Positions 8,309 through 16,555 of a stretch of DNA of 64,000 nt are shown here, in pieces. The notes beneath the pieces are model-generated. The model searched no databases. It was not told the DNA's origin and was given only the letters and a program-made list of their open reading frames with translations. Source of the DNA: an uncultured Rhodospirillaceae bacterium (GTDB taxonomy: Bacteria; Pseudomonadota; Alphaproteobacteria; Rhodospirillales; Magnetospirillaceae); the NCBI GenBank assembly GCA_903901915.1, contig CAIUSV010000068.1, forward strand, positions 1 through 64,000, in the 5' to 3' direction. The first letter of the stretch is position 1. Each line of letters begins with the position of its first letter. Made by a program: the position numbers and the translations under genes.

Positions 8309-9313
8309 ATGTTTGCACGACGACTGCTTAAGGCGCTCCTGTGCGTGGGCGTCCTCATGGTGGCCTCCACGGTTGCCATGGCTGCGGATGACTCCGCCAC
8401 GCCGACCGCCACCACCCTGGCGGCCGCCGACGGTTCCTCTCCCGACGCCTTCCCGGTGTACGCGGAGAAGGGGGCGGCGACCTGCCTCAAATGTCACGAT
8501 ACCGGCGCTGCCGCCGGCATCCTCCGCACCGCTCACGCGGTAAAGGGCGACTCGCGGACTCCGTTCGCGCAGCACGCTTGCGAATCCTGCCACGGCGCCA
8601 GCCCGCAGCACGTCGACAGCCACCCCGCCAAGGGTGAGAAGCGCGCGTCGCCGACGGTGGTGTTCAAGGGCGACCGCATCTCGTCGGCCGAGGCGCGTAA
8701 CGGCGTCTGCCTGACCTGCCATGAAAGCGGCGTCCGGATGAACTGGAAGGGCAGCCAGCACTCGAACAGCGAAGTCGCCTGCACCGATTGCCACTCGCTC
8801 CACGCCGAGAAGGATGTGGTCCGGGACAAGCGGACCCAGCCCCAGACCTGCTTCAACTGCCATGCCGAGCAGCGGGCCGACAGCTATCAGCTGTCCCATC
8901 ACCCGATCCGCGAAGGCAAGGTGGTGTGCTCGGATTGCCACAATCCGCACGGTTCGCCCGCTCCGAAGATGCTCAAGGAAGTTCGCGTCACCGACACCTG
9001 CTACAACTGCCATGCCGACAAGCGCGGGCCGTTCCTGTGGGAACACCAGCCGGTTCGCGAGGACTGCACCTATTGCCACAATCCGCACGGATCGATCAAC
9101 GCGCGGTTGCTGAAGGACAAGATGCCCTGGCTGTGCTCCGATTGCCACGGCAACAACAACATGGGCGGCGATGCCACCACCCACTCCGTCACTGCTGCGG
9201 GCGGCGCCTGGGCCAATGGCTTCTATTCCCGAGTTCAGGACCGGTCCTGCACCAACTGCCACTTCCAGATCCATGGTTCCAACAACCCGAGTGGCTCGGC
9301 CTTCCTGCGCTGA
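8309..9313 (+). CDS. DmsE/MtrA-family decaheme c-type cytochrome
   Basis: A 334-residue periplasmic cytochrome with a signal peptide (about 1-25, AMA cleavage) and ten CXXCH motifs, the first near residue 59 and the last near 314. Length and heme count match MtrA/DmsE/PioA-type cytochromes, which sit inside an outer-membrane MtrB barrel and conduct electrons across the outer membrane. The regular spacing of the hemes and histidines between them fits bis-His ligation throughout. The gene lies directly before the matching MtrB/PioB barrel gene. Whether current flows outward (metal or extracellular acceptor reduction) or inward (Fe(II) oxidation) cannot be read from the protein. Confidence 0.95.
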   Translation: MFARRLLKALLCVGVLMVASTVAMAADDSATPTATTLAAADGSSPDAFPVYAEKGAATCLKCHDTGAAAGILRTAHAVKGDSRTPFAQHACESCHGASPQHVDSHPAKGEKRASPTVVFKGDRISSAEARNGVCLTCHESGVRMNWKGSQHSNSEVACTDCHSLHAEKDVVRDKRTQPQTCFNCHAEQRADSYQLSHHPIREGKVVCSDCHNPHGSPAPKMLKEVRVTDTCYNCHADKRGPFLWEHQPVREDCTYCHNPHGSINARLLKDKMPWLCSDCHGNNNMGGDATTHSVTAAGGAWANGFYSRVQDRSCTNCHFQIHGSNNPSGSAFLR

Positions 9314-9346
9314 TCCTGCGGACCTAAGCAAACTTGAGGTGTGATA

Positions 9347-11530
9347 ATGTTCACGCGAAACGCACAAAAAGCCGCTCTGCTGGCTAGTGTTTGCCTGGTG
9401 CCGCTGTCGGCGGCCATGGCAGGTGACTTCGACGATGCCGCCCCGGCCGCCGCGGCGGCGGGGACCCCGGTCTACAACAACGAGGTCGAGATCGGCCTGC
9501 GCGTTCAAAGCGCAGGGTCGGCGGTGTTCGGCCGCTACAACGGCAGTCCCTATGCCGGCGTCTCGGTGCTGGGCGGCTGGTCCGCCCGTAATCGCGACGA
9601 TGTCTTCTATTACCAGACCTATGGTCGCGACCTTGACTTCGGCCGCGCCATCGCCCCCAACTCGACGGTCGGCCTGAAGGTCGGCGAGCAGGGGAGCTGG
9701 GGGCTGTCGGCGAGCTACGACGCCATCTCGTACACTCAGTCTCTCGACTATCAGAGCCTGTTCAACAGCAATGGCACCTTCGCCAACGGCGGCCCCGGCA
9801 CCACCTACGCCTCGGCCGCCGCCGCCTACCGGACGCTCGCCCCGGGCATCCTCTCGGCGGTGCAGAAGTTCGAGGTCGGGACCCGGCGCGACACCGGCGA
9901 GGTCGCCGGCGATTTGCGCTTCAACGACTGGCTGATCAGCACGTCGTTCTCGCACGAGCACAAAAGCGGCACCGTCGGGCAGTCGATCGATATCTCGACC
10001 AACATGGCCTTCCTGGCGCCGGTCGATTACGATACCGACCGCTACCGGGCGACCTTGGCCTATAACGGCGAAAAGCTTCAGGGCAAGCTGACCTACAGCC
10101 TGTCCAGCTTCCGCGACAACCTCACTTCCATCAGGCTGGACAGCCCGGTGCAGACCGCAGGTGTCGCCAACGCGGCCAACGTCGTCTTGCCGCCCAGCAA
10201 CATCGCCCATAACCTCAATGGCCAGATGGCCTACAATCTTACCGACAAGACCCGGCTCAACCTGAACATGGATTACGGCGTCCAGATTCAGAACGCGGTC
10301 ATTCAGCCGGAAGACTGGAGCCAGCAAACCCAGCGGTTCTATTCCGGCGATCCGCAGACCCTGAACGGCGTGGTGCAGACCATCTTCACCAATGCCTCCA
10401 TCGTCACCCAGCCGATGAAGGACGTTAATCTGCGGACGTCCTATACCCTGGACATGCGCGAAGGCAACCGGGCGCACTACCACATCCGCCAGGGCGAGAT
10501 GGGGACCTCGGCGGGGTGGATCCGTGACGCCCTCACCCAGTCCTACATCAAGAACACCGCTCTGATCGAGGCCGGGTACCGTATCCTGCCGTCGACCAAG
10601 CTGACCCTGGGTTATGTCGTCACCGACATGCAGCGTACCAACGCCCAGGTCGGCGAGACCCTGGAAAACCGGGCGACGGCCAAGGTTCGCACCACCGCCA
10701 TACCCGGCGTGACCACAAGCCTGGGCTACGAGCACGCGGTGCGGACGGTGTCGGACGTCGACGAGTCCCGTCCGTGGAAGGGGCTCAATAATAGCGGTGA
10801 CTGCCAAACCGCGAGTGCCACCCAAAACGGCACCTACTGCTTGGGTATCGCCAGTTACCAGGCCGCCCGGACCCAGGACGTCGTTCCGCTTCGTCTGTCC
10901 ACCAGCCTCGGTGACGACGCCACCCTGGGCCTGAACAGCAAGTTCACCGCCAACAACTACCCGGGCCAGACCTTTGGCGTGAGGCGGGAATACATGGTGT
11001 CGAGCGGTCCCGACGTGAGCTATCGCGTTACCGAAGGCCTCGACGCCCACACGTTCTACACCTTCCAGCGCAGCTACCGCTCCATGGCCATGAGCAAGGG
11101 GTCGGAAGTCGCCAATCCGCAGACGACGATTGGCCTTAACTGGAGCGAGGCCACCACCATCGACACCAGCACGTTCGGCCTCGGCGCGACGTGGAAGCCG
11201 TCGAACGAGTGGAAGTTCGGCTTCGACTATCTGTTCAACTTCGGCAACGAAGGTGTGTTCGTCTCGCTGCCGGGTAAGGGCTTCTCCGGCGAGGAATGGC
11301 GCGTCGATACCATGAACAACTCGGTCAAGGTCTTTGGCGAGTACGAGTTCGTGCCGGGCGCCTCGCTCAATCTCGCCTACAACTACGATCGTCTGGTCAC
11401 CGACGACCCGTTCGCTTGGGGCAGCCCGTTCTACGGCACTGCGGGCACCTCGGGCGCGCTTCTGACGGGCCAGGGCAATGCCGCCTATAACGTACACACG
11501 GTCATGAGCCGCGTGTCCTATAAGTGGTAG
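9347..11530 (+). CDS. MtrB/PioB-family outer-membrane beta-barrel (decaheme-associated)
   Basis: A 727-residue protein with a signal peptide (about 1-26, AMA-GDF) and a long series of alternating amphipathic strands ending in an aromatic residue (SYKW), as in outer-membrane barrels. Size and placement after a decaheme cytochrome identify the MtrB/PioB family, which forms the sheath around MtrA. GTG-ATA-ATG precedes the coding region; the ATG at 9347 was chosen because TGAGGT lies about 7 nt upstream. The CXXC motif near the N-terminus of Shewanella MtrB is absent; the only two cysteines of the mature part lie in one loop (GDCQTA and TYCLG). A strong terminator follows. Confidence 0.9.
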   Translation: MFTRNAQKAALLASVCLVPLSAAMAGDFDDAAPAAAAAGTPVYNNEVEIGLRVQSAGSAVFGRYNGSPYAGVSVLGGWSARNRDDVFYYQTYGRDLDFGRAIAPNSTVGLKVGEQGSWGLSASYDAISYTQSLDYQSLFNSNGTFANGGPGTTYASAAAAYRTLAPGILSAVQKFEVGTRRDTGEVAGDLRFNDWLISTSFSHEHKSGTVGQSIDISTNMAFLAPVDYDTDRYRATLAYNGEKLQGKLTYSLSSFRDNLTSIRLDSPVQTAGVANAANVVLPPSNIAHNLNGQMAYNLTDKTRLNLNMDYGVQIQNAVIQPEDWSQQTQRFYSGDPQTLNGVVQTIFTNASIVTQPMKDVNLRTSYTLDMREGNRAHYHIRQGEMGTSAGWIRDALTQSYIKNTALIEAGYRILPSTKLTLGYVVTDMQRTNAQVGETLENRATAKVRTTAIPGVTTSLGYEHAVRTVSDVDESRPWKGLNNSGDCQTASATQNGTYCLGIASYQAARTQDVVPLRLSTSLGDDATLGLNSKFTANNYPGQTFGVRREYMVSSGPDVSYRVTEGLDAHTFYTFQRSYRSMAMSKGSEVANPQTTIGLNWSEATTIDTSTFGLGATWKPSNEWKFGFDYLFNFGNEGVFVSLPGKGFSGEEWRVDTMNNSVKVFGEYEFVPGASLNLAYNYDRLVTDDPFAWGSPFYGTAGTSGALLTGQGNAAYNVHTVMSRVSYKW

Positions 11531-11549
11531 TGGTCTAGGTACTCCATGC

Positions 11550-11586
11550 GCGGCGGCCCCCACCCCGGGGCCGCCGCCTTTTTTTT
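11550..11586 (+). terminator. Rho-independent terminator after the MtrB-like gene
   Basis: An 11-bp perfect GC stem (11550-11560 with 11567-11577), loop CACCCC, is followed by C and eight T. It ends only 19 nt before the next ATG, so the NrfJ-like gene is either reached by partial read-through or has its own promoter within this gap. Confidence 0.92.
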
Positions 11587-11604
11587 GCGAGGAACACACA
11601 AAAA

Positions 11605-11949
11605 ATGCTGCGATCAACCCTTTTGGCCGCCGTCTTCGCACTGGCTGCCGCGACCGCGTCGGCCGCCGATCTGCCCGCTGAACATCCGCCGCTTCCGCCC
11701 CGCGCCGCGCCGGTGCCGACCCACTCGGGCACGGTGTCCGAGGCGTTTCCCGCCGGAGCCTACATTTATCTCCATGTCAACGGCGACGGCGGCGACGAGT
11801 GGATAGCCGGCCCCAGCGCCGACATCAAGGCCGGTGCCAAGGTGCGCTGGAACGACGGCTCGGTGATGACCAATTGGCAGGCCAGGGCGCTCAACCGGAC
11901 GCTCGAAAAGGTCCGTCTGGTCGAGGTGTTGGAGGTCGTGCGGAAATAG
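11605..11949 (+). CDS. Small periplasmic NrfJ-like protein
   Basis: A 114-residue exported protein (signal peptide about 1-20, ASA cleavage). The mature part has the pattern of the NrfJ-like family found beside multiheme cytochrome genes: GTVSEAFPAGAYIYLHVN, then WIAGPSADIKAGAKV, then a C-terminal MTNWQARALNRTLEKVRLV resembling the family's M-x-N-F-x-S-x-x-LNRTF ending. Family members are thought to assist multiheme cytochrome systems, but their function is unproven. Linkage to the NapC-decaheme-barrel genes supports a shared role. Family assignment is from motif memory, not from a database search. Confidence 0.65.
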   Translation: MLRSTLLAAVFALAAATASAADLPAEHPPLPPRAAPVPTHSGTVSEAFPAGAYIYLHVNGDGGDEWIAGPSADIKAGAKVRWNDGSVMTNWQARALNRTLEKVRLVEVLEVVRK

Positions 11950-11981
11950 CGCCGTCCTCCGAGCCGCGCGGTTCCCCCGGC

Positions 11982-12010
11982 TTGCCGGGGGCGGCCGGGC
12001 GGCCTATAAG
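11982..12010 (+). promoter_or_regulatory. Candidate sigma-70-type promoter for hldD
   Basis: TTGCCG (11982-11987) and TATAAG (12005-12010) are separated by 17 bp and lie 30 nt before the hldD ATG. The -35 overlaps a perfect 8-bp hairpin (CCCCGGC-TT-GCCGGGG) that could also end the preceding transcript. Confidence 0.5.
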
Positions 12011-12039
12011 GGGTTCGGATTGAATTTACGGAGCGTGCG

Positions 12040-13026
12040 ATGATTCTCGTCACCGGCGGGGCCGGCTTCATCGGGTCCAACATCCTGGCGGCGCTGGAGG
12101 AGAAGGGCGCCGGCAAGCTGGTGGTGTGCGACCGCCTGCGTTCCAACGACAAATGGCGCAACCTCGCCAAGCGCGAGCTTGCCGACATCGTCCATCCCGA
12201 GCAGCTGTTCGACTTTCTCGAAGCCAACCGCAAGAACATGGAGGTGGTGTTCCATATGGGCGCCATCTCGTCCACCACCGAGACCGACGCCGACAAGATC
12301 CTGGCCAACAACTTTTCGCTGTCGCTGGCGTTGTGGAAGTGGTGTGCCGTCAACGACGTGCGCTTCATCTACGCGTCGTCGGCGGCGACTTACGGCGACG
12401 GCGCCCATGGCTTCGATGACGATGGATCGGTGGACCATCTGGCGCGGCTGCGCCCGTTGAACGCCTATGGCTGGTCCAAGCATCTGTTCGACCGCCGGGT
12501 GGCGCGCAAGATCGCCTCGGGGGCACGGCGGCCGCCGCAATGGGCGGGCCTGAAATTCTTCAACGTCTACGGCCCCAACGAGTACCACAAGGGCGGACAG
12601 CAAAGCGTGGTGGCGCAGATCTATCCCCACGCCGAGAAGGATGCCGCCTATCAGCTGTTCAAGTCGCACAACCCCAAATACGGCGACGGCGGCCAGTTGC
12701 GTGACTTCATCTGGGTCGATGACGTGGTCGATGTGATGATGTGGCTGCTGGAGCATCGCCACGTCAACGGCCTGTTCAACGTCGGTACCGGTCAGGCGCG
12801 CTCGTTCCTCGATCTGGCGTCCGCCGTCTATCGGGCGGTGGGGCGCGAACCCAACATCAAGTACCGCGACACTCCGGTCGAGATCCGCGACAAGTACCAG
12901 TACTTCACCCAGGCCGAGATGGGCCGGCTGCGCCAGGCCGGCTATGCCAAGCCGTTCACCTCGCTGGAGGACGGTGTCGGAACCTATGTGAAGCGTTACC
13001 TCGCCGCCGCCGATCCGTTCCGCTGA
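12040..13026 (+). CDS. hldD: ADP-L-glycero-D-manno-heptose 6-epimerase
   Basis: A 328-residue extended short-chain dehydrogenase with the NADP-binding TGGAGFIGSN motif at the N-terminus and the catalytic YGWSK (Tyr-x3-Lys) near residue 143. GLKFFNVYGPNE and GQLRDFIWVDDV are characteristic of HldD/RfaD. The enzyme epimerises ADP-D-glycero-D-manno-heptose at C6 to make the LPS inner-core heptose donor, presumably used by the GT9 enzyme encoded at 1209. It has its own candidate promoter and its stop overlaps the lgt start. Confidence 0.95.
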   Translation: MILVTGGAGFIGSNILAALEEKGAGKLVVCDRLRSNDKWRNLAKRELADIVHPEQLFDFLEANRKNMEVVFHMGAISSTTETDADKILANNFSLSLALWKWCAVNDVRFIYASSAATYGDGAHGFDDDGSVDHLARLRPLNAYGWSKHLFDRRVARKIASGARRPPQWAGLKFFNVYGPNEYHKGGQQSVVAQIYPHAEKDAAYQLFKSHNPKYGDGGQLRDFIWVDDVVDVMMWLLEHRHVNGLFNVGTGQARSFLDLASAVYRAVGREPNIKYRDTPVEIRDKYQYFTQAEMGRLRQAGYAKPFTSLEDGVGTYVKRYLAAADPFR

Positions 13027-13832
13027 TGCTGTCGCTGGTCTATCCCCACATCGACCCCATCGCCCTGCAACTGGGGCCGTTCGCCATCCGTTGGTACGCC
13101 CTGGCCTACATCGCCGGGCTGATGCTGGGGTGGCGCTACGTCAAATGGCTGGCGGCGGGGCCGCCAGTCGCCATGAGCGACACCGACGTCGATGACTTCC
13201 TGGTGTGGGCGACGCTGGGGGTGGTGCTGGGGGGCCGCACCGGCTATGTGCTGTTCTACAAGCCGCTGTATTACCTGGAAAACCCGCTGGAAATCCCCAT
13301 GCTGTGGCATGGCGGCATGTCGTTTCACGGTGGTGCCCTGGGGGTGATCGTCGCCATCGTGCTGTTCTCGCGCCAGCGTCGCCGCAACCTGTTCCAGGTG
13401 GGTGATGCCATCTGCTGCGCCGTGCCCATCGGTCTGTTCTTCGGCCGTATCGCCAATTTCATCAATGGCGAGCTGTTCGGCCGTGCCGCCCCCGATGTCG
13501 CCTGGGCCATGGCGTTTCCCGGCGGCGGGCCGGAGCCGCGCCACCCCAGCCAGCTCTACGAGGCCGGGCTGGAAGGTGTCGTACTGGGCGTGGTGATGTT
13601 CGCGCTGTGGAAGACCACCGATATTCGCAACCGTCCCGGCGGCTTGGCCGGGGTGTTCCTGGCCGGTTATGGACTGGCGCGGATCACGGCCGAGTTCTTC
13701 CGTCAACCCGATGCGCATCTCGGTTTCCTATGGGGCGGCGCCACCATGGGGCAACTGCTGTCGCTGCCGCAGGTGGCGGCGGGCATCGTCCTGCTGCTTT
13801 GGGCTTGGCGGCGGGGGGCCGGGGCACGTTGA
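13026..13832 (+). CDS. lgt: Prolipoprotein diacylglyceryl transferase
   Basis: A 268-residue polytopic membrane protein with the Lgt signatures HGGMSFHGG, GRIANFINGELFGR and HPSQLYEA in order. Lgt transfers diacylglycerol from phosphatidylglycerol to the lipobox cysteine of prolipoproteins in the inner membrane, a step needed for the lipoproteins predicted at 15698 and 45576. The ATG overlaps the hldD stop (TGATG) and the stop overlaps the TTG start of the next gene, so the genes are translationally coupled. The N-terminus (YPHIDPIALQLGPFAIRWY) matches the family start. Confidence 0.96.
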   Translation: MLSLVYPHIDPIALQLGPFAIRWYALAYIAGLMLGWRYVKWLAAGPPVAMSDTDVDDFLVWATLGVVLGGRTGYVLFYKPLYYLENPLEIPMLWHGGMSFHGGALGVIVAIVLFSRQRRRNLFQVGDAICCAVPIGLFFGRIANFINGELFGRAAPDVAWAMAFPGGGPEPRHPSQLYEAGLEGVVLGVVMFALWKTTDIRNRPGGLAGVFLAGYGLARITAEFFRQPDAHLGFLWGGATMGQLLSLPQVAAGIVLLLWAWRRGAGAR

Positions 13833-14923
13833 CGGCACTTGCCGCCATTCTGGCGCAACGCATCCGCGACGGCGGCCCGATCTCCGTCGCCCAGTTCATG
13901 GAAGCCGCCCTGGCCGACCCCCGCTACGGCTACTACATGGGCCGCGATCCGTTCGGTGTCGCCGGCGATTTCACCACCGCGCCCGAGATCAGCCAGATGT
14001 TCGGCGAGCTGATCGGGCTGTGGTGTGCCATCCAGTGGCAGGCCATGGGGTCGCCGGACCGGGTGGTGCTGGCCGAGATCGGGCCGGGCCGGGGCACCCT
14101 GATGGCCGATCTGCTGCGTGCCGCCCGCACCTTGGCGCCATTCGCCGCCGCGCTGGATGTCCACCTGATCGAGACCAGCCCCAGCCTGCGCAACCGTCAG
14201 GCCCAGACCCTGGAGGCCGAAGCGGTGAGGTGGGTCGAGCGCTTCGACCAGTTGCCCGACGGGCCGCTGCTGTTGGTGGCCAACGAACTGTTCGACGCCC
14301 TGCCCATCCGCCAGCTGGAAAAGCAGCGCGGCGGCTGGCACGAACGCATGGTCGGCCTTGGCCCCGACGGCGGATTGGCCTTCGTCGCCGGCCCCAAGGT
14401 GGTCAAGCCGCCGCTGGGCGCCGAGGTGCGGGCCGCCAAGGCCGGCTCCATCGCCGAAATCTGCGAGGCCGGAAGGGCGCTGGCCGGGGCCATCGGCGCG
14501 CGGCTGGCGGCCACCGGCGGCGCCGCCCTGATCATCGATTACGGCCATGATGCCAGCGCTGCCGGCGACACCTTGCAGGCGGTCAAGGCCCATCGCTATC
14601 ATCCGGTGCTGAGCGATCCCGGCGAGTCCGACCTGACCGCGCATGTGGACTTCCAGGCCCTGGCGGCGGCGGCGGCGGCGAAGGGGGCGGCGGTGCATGG
14701 CCCGGTGGCCCAGGGGGCGTGGCTGCTGCGGCTGGGACTGGAGGAACGGACGGTGATGCTGATGCGCGGCGCCAGCACCGAAACCGCCGCCGATATCGCC
14801 GGGCGCGCGCGACGCTTGATCGATCCCGCCGAAATGGGCACCCTGTTCCGGGTTCTCGCCATCCTGAATCCGTCCATGCCCGTGCCGCCGGGCTTCGAGC
14901 CGCAAGGAAGTCCTCCGGCATGA
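13829..14923 (+). CDS. SAM-dependent methyltransferase, MidA/NDUFAF7 family
   Basis: A 364-residue protein read from a TTG overlapping the lgt stop (TTGA). The N-terminal RIRDGGPISVAQFMEAAL, then YYMGRDPFGVAGDFTTAPE and the SAM-binding segment EIGPGRGTLMADLLR define the PF02636 family. The mitochondrial member NDUFAF7/MidA dimethylates an arginine in the NDUFS2 subunit of complex I, so a bacterial role in NADH dehydrogenase maturation is plausible but inferred. It sits in the conserved alphaproteobacterial order lgt - this gene - pgeF, with 4-bp overlaps on both sides. Confidence 0.88.
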   Translation: MTALAAILAQRIRDGGPISVAQFMEAALADPRYGYYMGRDPFGVAGDFTTAPEISQMFGELIGLWCAIQWQAMGSPDRVVLAEIGPGRGTLMADLLRAARTLAPFAAALDVHLIETSPSLRNRQAQTLEAEAVRWVERFDQLPDGPLLLVANELFDALPIRQLEKQRGGWHERMVGLGPDGGLAFVAGPKVVKPPLGAEVRAAKAGSIAEICEAGRALAGAIGARLAATGGAALIIDYGHDASAAGDTLQAVKAHRYHPVLSDPGESDLTAHVDFQALAAAAAAKGAAVHGPVAQGAWLLRLGLEERTVMLMRGASTETAADIAGRARRLIDPAEMGTLFRVLAILNPSMPVPPGFEPQGSPPA

Positions 14924-15690
14924 TCACGCTGTCCGCCCTCAACGACTTCATCCGCATCCGGCACGGCTTTTTCACCCGCGAGGGCGGCGTGTCCGAGGGC
15001 ATCTACGCCTCGCTCAATTGCGGCCCCGGCTCCCGCGACCGGCCCGAGGCGGTGGCGGAAAACCGTGCTCGGGCCATGGCCATGATGGGTATGGCGCCCG
15101 AGTCGCTGCATACCGTCCATCAGATCCACGGCGCCGAGGTGGTGGTGGTGGATCGGCCGTGGACCGCCGAGACCCGGCCCAAGGCCGACGCCATGGTCAC
15201 CAATCGGCCAGGGGTGGCACTGGGCATCCTCACCGCCGATTGCGCCCCGGTGTTGCTGGCCGACGGCAAGGCGGGGGTGGTCGCGGCCGCCCATGCCGGC
15301 TGGCGCGGCGCCGTCGGCGGCGTGGTCGAGAACACTCTGAAGGCCATGCTGGCACTCGGCGCGCGGACCGAAACCATCGTGGCCGCGATCGGCCCGTGCA
15401 TCGGCCATCGCAATTACGAGGTCGGACCGGAATTTCCCGCGCCGTTCCTGGCCGAGGAACCGGCCAATTCCGACTTTTTCGCGCCGTCGCCGCGTAATCC
15501 GGGCCACCATCTGTTCGACCTGCCCGGCTATCTGTCGCGCAAGCTGTCGCGGCTGGGGGTGCACGAGGTCACCCGCGTGCCGGCCGACACCGTGCGCGAC
15601 GAGGCCCGCTTCTTCAGCTACCGCCGTGCCACCCAGCGGGGCGAGAGCGATTACGGCCGCCAGCTTTCCGCCATCATGGTGGATCGCTGA
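14920..15690 (+). CDS. pgeF: Purine nucleoside phosphorylase YfiH/LACC1 family (laccase-domain protein)
   Basis: A 256-residue protein of the DUF152/YfiH family. The zinc-binding residues are visible in TVHQIHGAEV, LTADCAPVLLAD and AAAHAGWRGA. Once annotated as polyphenol oxidases, family members are purine nucleoside phosphorylases/adenosine deaminases related to human LACC1 or, in E. coli (PgeF), correct peptidoglycan precursors carrying L-Ser. It starts at an ATG overlapping the stop of the MidA-like gene (ATGA). The substrate in this organism is undetermined. Confidence 0.88.
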   Translation: MITLSALNDFIRIRHGFFTREGGVSEGIYASLNCGPGSRDRPEAVAENRARAMAMMGMAPESLHTVHQIHGAEVVVVDRPWTAETRPKADAMVTNRPGVALGILTADCAPVLLADGKAGVVAAAHAGWRGAVGGVVENTLKAMLALGARTETIVAAIGPCIGHRNYEVGPEFPAPFLAEEPANSDFFAPSPRNPGHHLFDLPGYLSRKLSRLGVHEVTRVPADTVRDEARFFSYRRATQRGESDYGRQLSAIMVDR

Positions 15691-15697
15691 GCCGCCG

Positions 15698-16555
15698 ATG
15701 GGACCGTGGCCTTTCGCCCTCCTGCTGACGCTGCTGCTGGCGGCGTGCGGTGAAATTCCCCAGCCGTTCCGTCATGACGGCCCCAACGTCGCCGTTATTC
15801 CGGCGGCGGCGCGCGGCGTGGTGGTGCGGCCGTTGGACGAGGGGCCGCGCGCCCGTCAGATCGCCGACGCCATGGTGCGGCGCCTGCTGGAGGCCGAGGT
15901 CCCCGCCTCGACCCGCGATGGCGTGGCCGGCGGTTGGATCATCTCCGGCACCGCCGAGGACACCGGCGCCACCACGACGCTGCGCTGGCAATTGTCCACT
16001 CCCGCCGGGGTGACGCTGGCCTCGGCGACTCAGGCGATTCCCGCCGGAACCTGGGGCCGCGCCACCCCCAGGACCGTCGACCTCATCGCCGCCGAGGTGG
16101 TGGACAAGCTGTCGCCGCCACTGCACGGCGGTACCGCTGAAGTGGCGGCGCCGGCGGGCTCCCAGCGGCCCCCGAGGGTGGGGCTGCTGCCGTTGAGCGG
16201 ACTGCCGGGTGACGGCGACCGGGCGTTGATGGCCGCCATGCGCCGTACCCTCGAACGCACCGGCTTGACGATTCTTGACGGTGGCGGTGATGCCGATTTC
16301 ACCGTGCGCGGTCAGGTGACGGTGACTCCCGGCCGTGCCGGCGAGGAGGTGCTGGCGGTGGCGTGGACAGTGTCGGCCAGGGAGGGGGGGGATCTCGGCA
16401 GCGCCGCCCAGCGGGGACCGGTGCCCAAGGGGCGGCTTGACGGCCCCTGGGGGTCGCTGGCCACCGAGATCGCCGCCGGCGGCGCCGACGGCGTCGCCGA
16501 GATAATCGCCGCCCAGACGGGGGCCGCCCGGACGGGGGCGGTCAAAGCACCGTAA
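15698..16555 (+). CDS. Predicted lipoprotein of unknown function
   Basis: A 285-residue protein with a short hydrophobic leader and lipobox LAAC at about residues 13-16, so probably anchored in a membrane after Lgt processing. Two similar alpha/beta segments can be seen (RQIADAMVRRLLEAEVPA and DRALMAAMRRTLERTGLT), each followed by a beta-rich stretch, suggesting an internal duplication. I do not recognise a named family. It follows pgeF by 7 bp and its 3' end overlaps the convergent phoH by 14 bp. Confidence 0.75.
   Translation: MGPWPFALLLTLLLAACGEIPQPFRHDGPNVAVIPAAARGVVVRPLDEGPRARQIADAMVRRLLEAEVPASTRDGVAGGWIISGTAEDTGATTTLRWQLSTPAGVTLASATQAIPAGTWGRATPRTVDLIAAEVVDKLSPPLHGGTAEVAAPAGSQRPPRVGLLPLSGLPGDGDRALMAAMRRTLERTGLTILDGGGDADFTVRGQVTVTPGRAGEEVLAVAWTVSAREGGDLGSAAQRGPVPKGRLDGPWGSLATEIAAGGADGVAEIIAAQTGAARTGAVKAP

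Noticed and set aside
8060-11641. A 1,193-codon open frame on the minus strand opposite the cytochrome genes.
   Set aside because: It lies antisense to well-defined multiheme and barrel genes, has no recognisable motif and reflects stop-poor antisense frames in GC-rich DNA. The same applies to long antisense frames at 1706-4462, 18733-20049, 23883-25901, 49253-51058 and 53797-56019.
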